From Zeugodacus cucurbitae (Eukaryota; Arthropoda; Insecta; Diptera; Tephritidae), in contig NC_071671.1 in the NCBI RefSeq assembly GCF_028554725.1, positions 57,740,501 through 57,804,500 on the forward strand: a stretch of DNA of 64,000 nt, written 5' to 3'. The notes under the pieces are model-generated. The model was given only the letters and a program-made list of their open reading frames with translations. It searched no databases and had not been told where the DNA came from. A program made the translations under genes and the position numbers. Below, in pieces: positions 58,351 through 64,000 of this stretch (the stretch's first letter is position 1; the number at the start of each line of letters is the position of its first letter).

Positions 58351-61220
58351 ATGGCTGACAGCGCTTTCAAGTCGCGTGACATTGGCTTGCGTGCCCAGAA
58401 GAAGATCCTCTCGCGCATGGCCACCAAGAATATAGCGAAAACATTTATTGACGGCACAACCGCATCGCTGCTTGATAATTTATATCGCCTTTGTAAAATG
58501 CATGTAAGTGCGCGCCCTCTCCTTACAATCAATTTCACTAACTTCTTACATATATATTTGCATTTATATGAATAAATAAAATTGAGTGTAGTAATATTTA
58601 CAATTTGTGAGAACTTTTCATATTAACTATCTTTATACGAGTACTATACATACTTATTAAAAGCTGCCTCATTTCATTCACCAACTATCAATTGTAGAAT
58701 TGTATTTACATCCATTTTTTTTTTCATATATAATTTAATGCAGACGGGCAATAAAGCTAAAGCGGAGAAGCTGATAAAGAATATAATAAAAATCGTTATC
58801 AAAATTGGTGTCCTACATCGAAATAATCAATTTAGTGCCGACGAACTGAAGGATGCGGAAGTTTTTAAGCGGAAGTTTCAAGTGAGTTTAATCAAGTTTA
58901 ATATAAATAAGCAAGTAAATATGTAATGACAACAAAAAAGTAATGAAAAACATAAAATATACCAAAGTGTATTCAACAAAGTGAACCAGGTATATGACAT
59001 ATCACAATTTTTTACCCGAATGTGACATGTTTGTTGCCATTGATTTAACCCATACATTTATTCAAAAATTCAAATTTTGAAATTCAAAAGTAAACAAATT
59101 TCAAACCAAAAAAAAAATATTTTTTAAATGAATAAAAGAAAATGCCGAATACTTTCTGCTTAGGCAAAACAACTCATGGAAGCAATTTACTAAGGTTTTG
59201 TGCTCCAACTGACAAATTGCAAACAATTTTATCAATATATATTATATTGTTAAAGTTAAAAAAGACGGGGTAATGTAAACAAAAACATGTATTGTTTACT
59301 ATTTTATTGTCAAAAGGGGGTATGTCAAATACTTAGTTCACTTTGTTGAATACACTTTGAAATATACTATATTATACTCTAGTGTTATAAATATCGAAAT
59401 GTTCAGAGCGGCAAGTAGAGTTGAAATCCGGACGTGTATCCGTCTGTCCGTGCAAGCGATAACTTGAATAAAAATTGAGATATCTTAATGAAACTTGGTT
59501 CACATATTCCTTGGCGTCCTGAGCAGGTTGATATTGCATATGTAATCGGACCATTGCCACACCCGAAAACGTATAAGAGTCATAACTAAACTATAAATAA
59601 AGTTAAAAAACTAAAATTTGGCACAAATAGATCGCGCTAGGAAGGATCATATTTGGTTGCATTTTTTGAAAAGTGGGCATTGCCCCGCGCCTCAGTATGT
59701 TCTTTGTACATATCTCGTAAACTGCTAAAGCTATATGAACCAAAAATTCAGCAGTCACTCCCCTTACGGACCCCATTACACACCAATTACTAAAAGTGTG
59801 TTATCTCACTAACGAAAAACGTTAGAAACACTAAATTTTACAGAAATGGCAGGAAGAAGCTGCACTCTGATTGTTTTTTATGGAAAATGGGCGTGGCGTC
59901 GCTCACTTATGGGTCAAATACAATATCTCAGAAACTACTCAACAAAGTAGACAACAACGATTTCATTGAAATTTGGTTTATAATATTTTCTTAACACCCT
60001 AATGACCCGGTCGGAATATGGGCGAAATCGGTTCACAGCCACACCTACTTTCCATATAATAAAATTTTGAATTCCATCACTTTCTAATGTATACATAAGG
60101 AATCAATGAAGATAGCGCAATACAACTTTACACAAATACTGTATTTGAGCTGTGGTATCACTTTTGAAGAAATTGTCGAGATCGGACTATAACTTTTCAA
60201 AGTCCCTGATGTCGAACATAAAGTACTCAGTGCCTAAGTGTATTTTTTGACAGAAATTATCGGTAAATCTCTCAGATATTTCGATGTAATTCAGAGAGAA
60301 TCTTCTAATTGTGTGTCTCAGTATCAAAAATGGTTAAAATCGGGTCATAATTTCCCTTAGCTCCCATATACCTAATTATAGGTTTTTCAAAAATATGATG
60401 GGCTTAATACCTCATAAATCGGTTAGTATGTGAAATATCTTAGCCAAATTAAGTGAGCAAAATCTTTGATATAATGTATGTTGGTGAAAATTAGTGAAAT
60501 CGGTTCAGGAATTACCTCAGCCTATATACTATATATGAGGATTTTCGTTATTATATTGGATTTATGCCGAATATATGGGTCAAATTGTATTTTATCTTAA
60601 TAAAAATATAGCAGTAAATTGCGAGAGTATAAAATGTTCGGTTGCACCCGAACTTAGCCTTTCCTTATTTGTTTTCGACATAACCTTTATATGGGAGATG
60701 GGTGTGGATATTATCCGATTTCATGGTACGTAGTTAATTTTTTTTTTAGTTTATAAAGAAATTCTGGTTTATTTTATGACCGTTATATGTACTGATACTC
60801 TCTTTGCAACTTTAGAGTACTAAAAAGTTAATGCTCTCGTTATTGATTTCATAACCATTTAATGCAATTTATTTGCTCAAAGTACATAAACAAGAAAAAT
60901 TCTTTCAAACAATTGTTAATTTTTTTATATTCCCACTCTTTCAGAATACCCAACTCTCTGTGATTTCCTTCTATGAAGTGGATTACAGTTTCGACCTGCC
61001 GTATCTGCAAAAGTCCATTGCTGAATCGCATGCCGCCCTCAAGTCAATTGTCCAACGACATCTCACCGAAAAGTCACTGAATCGCATCGATGAGGTTTTC
61101 GACTTTTTCGGTGATACCGTACTCTTAGAGACCGCCTTCAAACCCAATTCACAGTATCGTGAGTTAATGGGCAAAATTGTCAGCGATATCAATACTGCCA
61201 TGGAAACGGGAGACATGTAA
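58351..61220 (+). CDS. sigmar: TNFAIP8-family protein (fly sigmar), 188 aa
   Basis: Member of the TNFAIP8/TIPE family: an all-helical bundle with a lipid-binding cavity. Mammalian relatives bind phosphoinositides and control apoptosis and inflammation; the fly gene is linked to salivary-gland autophagy. Coding exons 58351-58503, 58744-58881, 60945-61220, phase 0 throughout, 567 nt. Residues: DIGLRAQKKILSRMATKNIA (10-29), IDGTTASLLDNLYRLCK, KAEKLIKNIIKIVIKIGVLH, RNNQFSADEL, FYEVDYSFDLPYL, IVQRHLTEKSLNRIDEVFDF and a short C-terminus ending METGDM. All family blocks are present. The splice acceptor is two bases before the ATG, so the 5' UTR lies in an exon further upstream. Intron 2 (2.06 kb) was enlarged by a hAT-type MITE and an INE-1-like repeat. 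Alternative N-terminal isoforms are possible. Confidence 0.95.
58955..59367. mobile_element. hAT-type MITE, 397 bp, perfect 8-bp target duplication
   Basis: Terminal inverted repeats CAAAGTGTATTCAACAAAGT... (left from 58,963; right, reverse complement, from 59,359) match over about 24 bp without error and about 35 bp with a few. AAATATAC is present exactly on both sides (58,955-58,962 and 59,360-59,367). An 8-bp duplication with short CA-starting repeats is the hallmark of hAT elements. The interior has no frame. It lies in intron 2 of sigmar. Confidence 0.88.
59370..60673 (+). mobile_element. INE-1/DINE-1-like repeat, copy 4
   Basis: Starts ATTATACTCTAGTG (a damaged terminal motif) immediately after the hAT MITE duplication. 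The microsatellite is reduced to CCGTCTGTCCGTGC. It ends ATTGCGAGAGTATAAAATG, a GTTCGGTTGCACCCGAAC stem-loop and CCTTATTTGTT. The short frames inside are repeat translations. Confidence 0.7.
60674..60836 (-). mobile_element. INE-1-like repeat fragment, inverted
   Basis: CATAACCTTTATATGGGAGA..TATTATCCGATTTCA corresponds to 20,460-20,510 of the copy at 19,698. The segment ends ACCGTTATATG...GATACTCTCTTTGCAAC, equivalent to that copy's right end. The middle is deleted. It sits directly against copy 4 in opposite orientation. Confidence 0.6.
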
Positions 61221-64000
61221 GTAAGCGTGCGCCTTTAGTACTTAGGCACACGAAATAAATCGTATTAAGGACACACTATGACACGCTTACACTCAACTCT
61301 CGTCTCGTCTTGTCTCGCCCAAAGGACTGCAAAGTACTTTAAAGTCGGTGGAAAAAAGCGAAGATGTGAACACAAATGAAAGGCTTAAATGGAATTTAGG
61401 TCATTAGTATGGAACAAGAAACCAAAAAATAATATGTAATAACAATAAAATAATTCACAGCACTTTTATCGAATACGCTTGTCTTAAATATTATAAAAGA
61501 AAAGAAAATGTAAAAAAATAAATAAATAATGATGAACGTCATGTTAAATAAGATTCTGGCTAATAATGCGAACGTTACAATATAGGTGATGCTGTAGTAT
61601 GTATATATGTATTTATTTATGAAAAAAATTATAATGGCGATGATTATGACATTGCTGATAATTGTGTTATGATAATACAAAGATTTTTGATGCTATTGAT
61701 TAAGCATACTAATGTTAACAGCGTTATTGATTCAATGCTATATTGATAATAATGATAATAATATTTATTATTATAAGCTAGTAAAAAAACAAAATGATGG
61801 AAAAAGCAAAAACAAAAAAAAAATAATTTTTGAACGATTATTTTTCTATGGTGATATTAATTAAAATAAAAGAAAAAACACAAACAAATATTATAAAAGG
61901 AAAACAACAACAAGGAATATGCACAAGTGCTGAACCATTATGAACATATTGAAAAGAAAGCATATAAACACAACAAACACACACAAATGTACAACATGAA
62001 TAATATTAGCGTTTAATTTGGCAGTGCGTGGATTTGATTTTTGAAAAAAATTACAAAATGTGCTTCAAAGTGAAAATATTTGCATCTTGAGTTGAACGAA
62101 ATTCCTTGAATATCAACTATTTAACCTAACTAATTTGATGCGACCAAAAAAAAATCGGAATTCGTCAATTATATTCGTATGCTATGTAATAATATTGTTT
62201 TCTTCGTATTGATTTCGTTTTTTTTTTCGTATAACTTTCGTTATTACAACTGTGAACCACTCAAATTTAACGCAAATATTATTCATGCTTGCAAATGGAA
62301 TTGCAATAACAATTTGGCGTCCTGTACGAGTATTGATTGTTGTAACAAATGTACTGTTATTATTATAGATTAAGATCTAAATAAGTTTAAGAAGCTAAAA
62401 ACTAAATAATTTTTCGCAATGCATTCACATCGCTACAAAGTTGGCACACACACAAATTGAGAAAAGACAAGAAAAATCGGTATAAACTAAGCAAAACAAC
62501 AAAAACATTTACTAAATTATGTACTATACATACATACAGTATATAATGTAATGTACGCATGCGTGTACCTAGTTTCAATACTAATTTTTTTATACTACAC
62601 CATACATAATGTACAAGTATTGGTAACTATGAAGATGCAAATGAAAACTCTGCAAAAGCTCAATTATTGTCTGAGCGCGCATTAGGGACTTTTTCAACGT
62701 AGTAAAAACTAAAACAACACTGCAAAATTAAAACTGAAACCTAAATATTATAAACTAATCTATGAAACATATGTAATGAACGTTTGTAAGCTATGCGCTA
62801 GTGCATATGTACTCTATGTATTTTCAAAAGGACTACTACACAAAGTAAAAATATCAATTTTTGTATTTTCTATACTATAATGACTAAATATGCGTTAACT
62901 AAGCAAATATTTAACTAAAATTAAAGCATTTTGCGCTAACGAACTGCGCCTTTTGGGCGTTATACATACATACATAATTCGGCGAACATTACAAATAACG
63001 CTACAGTCAAGTGTACACTCGTGGCTTTTGAGTCAAAATTTACTATGCTAAATTTGAAAAAAAAGAAACGTATTAATATAAAAAATAACTAGCTGGATAT
63101 ATTGAAAGCACTTATTAAAATATCGCAAGGCCTGATGTACTTAATTAATGAAATTAAAGAAGATTGCGCCGATCAACTATTGATCTCGTTTGAAAATAAA
63201 GAATTTTAGTCACGGCTCATTTGGCAAAGACATTTTCGCAGCAATAAAAAAAATATAAAAATAAATGATAAAAAAATATAACAAAAATATTTTGCAACGC
63301 TCGCAATTTGCAACACAAATATATGCATTTATGAAGGAAATTAAGTATTTTGTAATGCGTTTATCAAATTTCACTTGTATTTTTAACAATAATTCGCGAC
63401 TTTTAACAGTTTTTTTATTTTATTATTTTTTTTTTAACAAAACACTAAAATATACCGTTAAACGAAAAATTCTGTTTTTATTAAGTACTCGATCTTCAAA
63501 TGTAATTATTCAATTTTCTTACTTTAAAATTGTCTTAAATATAGTTTGCACACAAAAAAAATTATCTAACAAGCCAAACTAATTGACCTGGTTTTTGAAT
63601 ATACCCTATATTTGCATTACCTATGTATATGCAGTGCGACAAATAAAAGCAATGCATTACATTCCAAATAGCTTATGAAAACTATTATCAATATAGTTTT
63701 TTCGTTAAATGCACGTTAAATGTTTCCATATCCGAAAGCAACCTAAAAACGTTCTTTTAAGAATCGTAACAAACATATCGTTTACCGTTCTTCTTTTTGG
63801 ATATACAAAATAGCTACATACTTATTGTACTCAAATAATGTACTCGACTTAAATAAATGTACTCGTATTTACCCACTGATATACCAACGATTATTATATA
63901 ATGTACACGCGTACATATACACAAACACACACAAACACTTAAACGCATTAATACACTATAAAATTATACAACAATTTATGCATAAATTTACGCAAATATT
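61221..64000. other. sigmar 3' UTR and downstream AT-rich DNA
   Basis: About 2.8 kb without a recognisable gene on either strand. The base composition is very AT-rich, with many possible poly(A) signals (for example AATAAA near 61,251 and 63,197). Fly sigmar transcripts could extend well into this block, but its end cannot be placed from sequence. The frames at 61,396-61,680, 62,179-62,373 and 63,265-63,582 are low-complexity and taken as chance. Confidence 0.45.

Noticed and set aside
61396..63582. Hydrophobic or Asn/Lys-rich frames downstream of sigmar
   Set aside because: Low-complexity translations of AT-rich DNA, no start context or homology.

Overview
The window is nuclear DNA from a fly, most likely a higher (brachyceran) fly and plausibly a tephritid. 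It is AT-rich, its genes are split by short GT-AG introns, the predicted proteins look dipteran, and it is full of dipteran repeats (INE-1/DINE-1-like elements, mariner fragments, MITEs). I assigned six genes by joining exons by hand; in every case the splice phases close and the summed coding length is a multiple of three.

Layout. 1-10,015: no recognised gene; holds a 164-bp tandem duplication, two INE-1-like repeats (one inside a mariner remnant) and a perfect 30-bp hairpin. 10,016-39,176: three tandem same-strand paralogues of endoplasmic reticulum metallopeptidase 1 (Fxna/ERMP1, peptidase family M28), called A, B and C here (about 862, 847 and 873 aa). They are separated by TE-rich spacers with minisatellites and MITEs. 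39,287-45,768: a compact cluster of conserved genes: TRAPPC2L (minus), VHL (plus) and WDR48 (minus). 45,769-58,350: a long stretch with only TE fragments, probably mostly the first intron of the last gene. 58,351-61,220: a TNFAIP8-family gene (fly sigmar). 61,221-64,000: AT-rich, probably 3' UTR and downstream DNA.

Gene relations. Paralogues A and B share exon phases and almost all exon lengths. C is older or more diverged: it has two extra introns and lacks two introns present in A and B. All three keep the M28 metal-binding motifs, so all could be active membrane proteases. TRAPPC2L and VHL are divergent across 493 bp, ERMP1-C and TRAPPC2L converge with about 110 bp between stops, and WDR48 is divergent from whatever lies to its right.

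I see no operon, CRISPR, tRNA, rRNA or bacterial-type system. The most notable material is the ERMP1 tandem family, several well-delimited non-autonomous DNA transposons (some with intact target-site duplications), INE-1-like elements nested in mariner remnants, and a minisatellite that abuts and resembles the end of a MITE. All exon boundaries are by eye and not checked against RNA.
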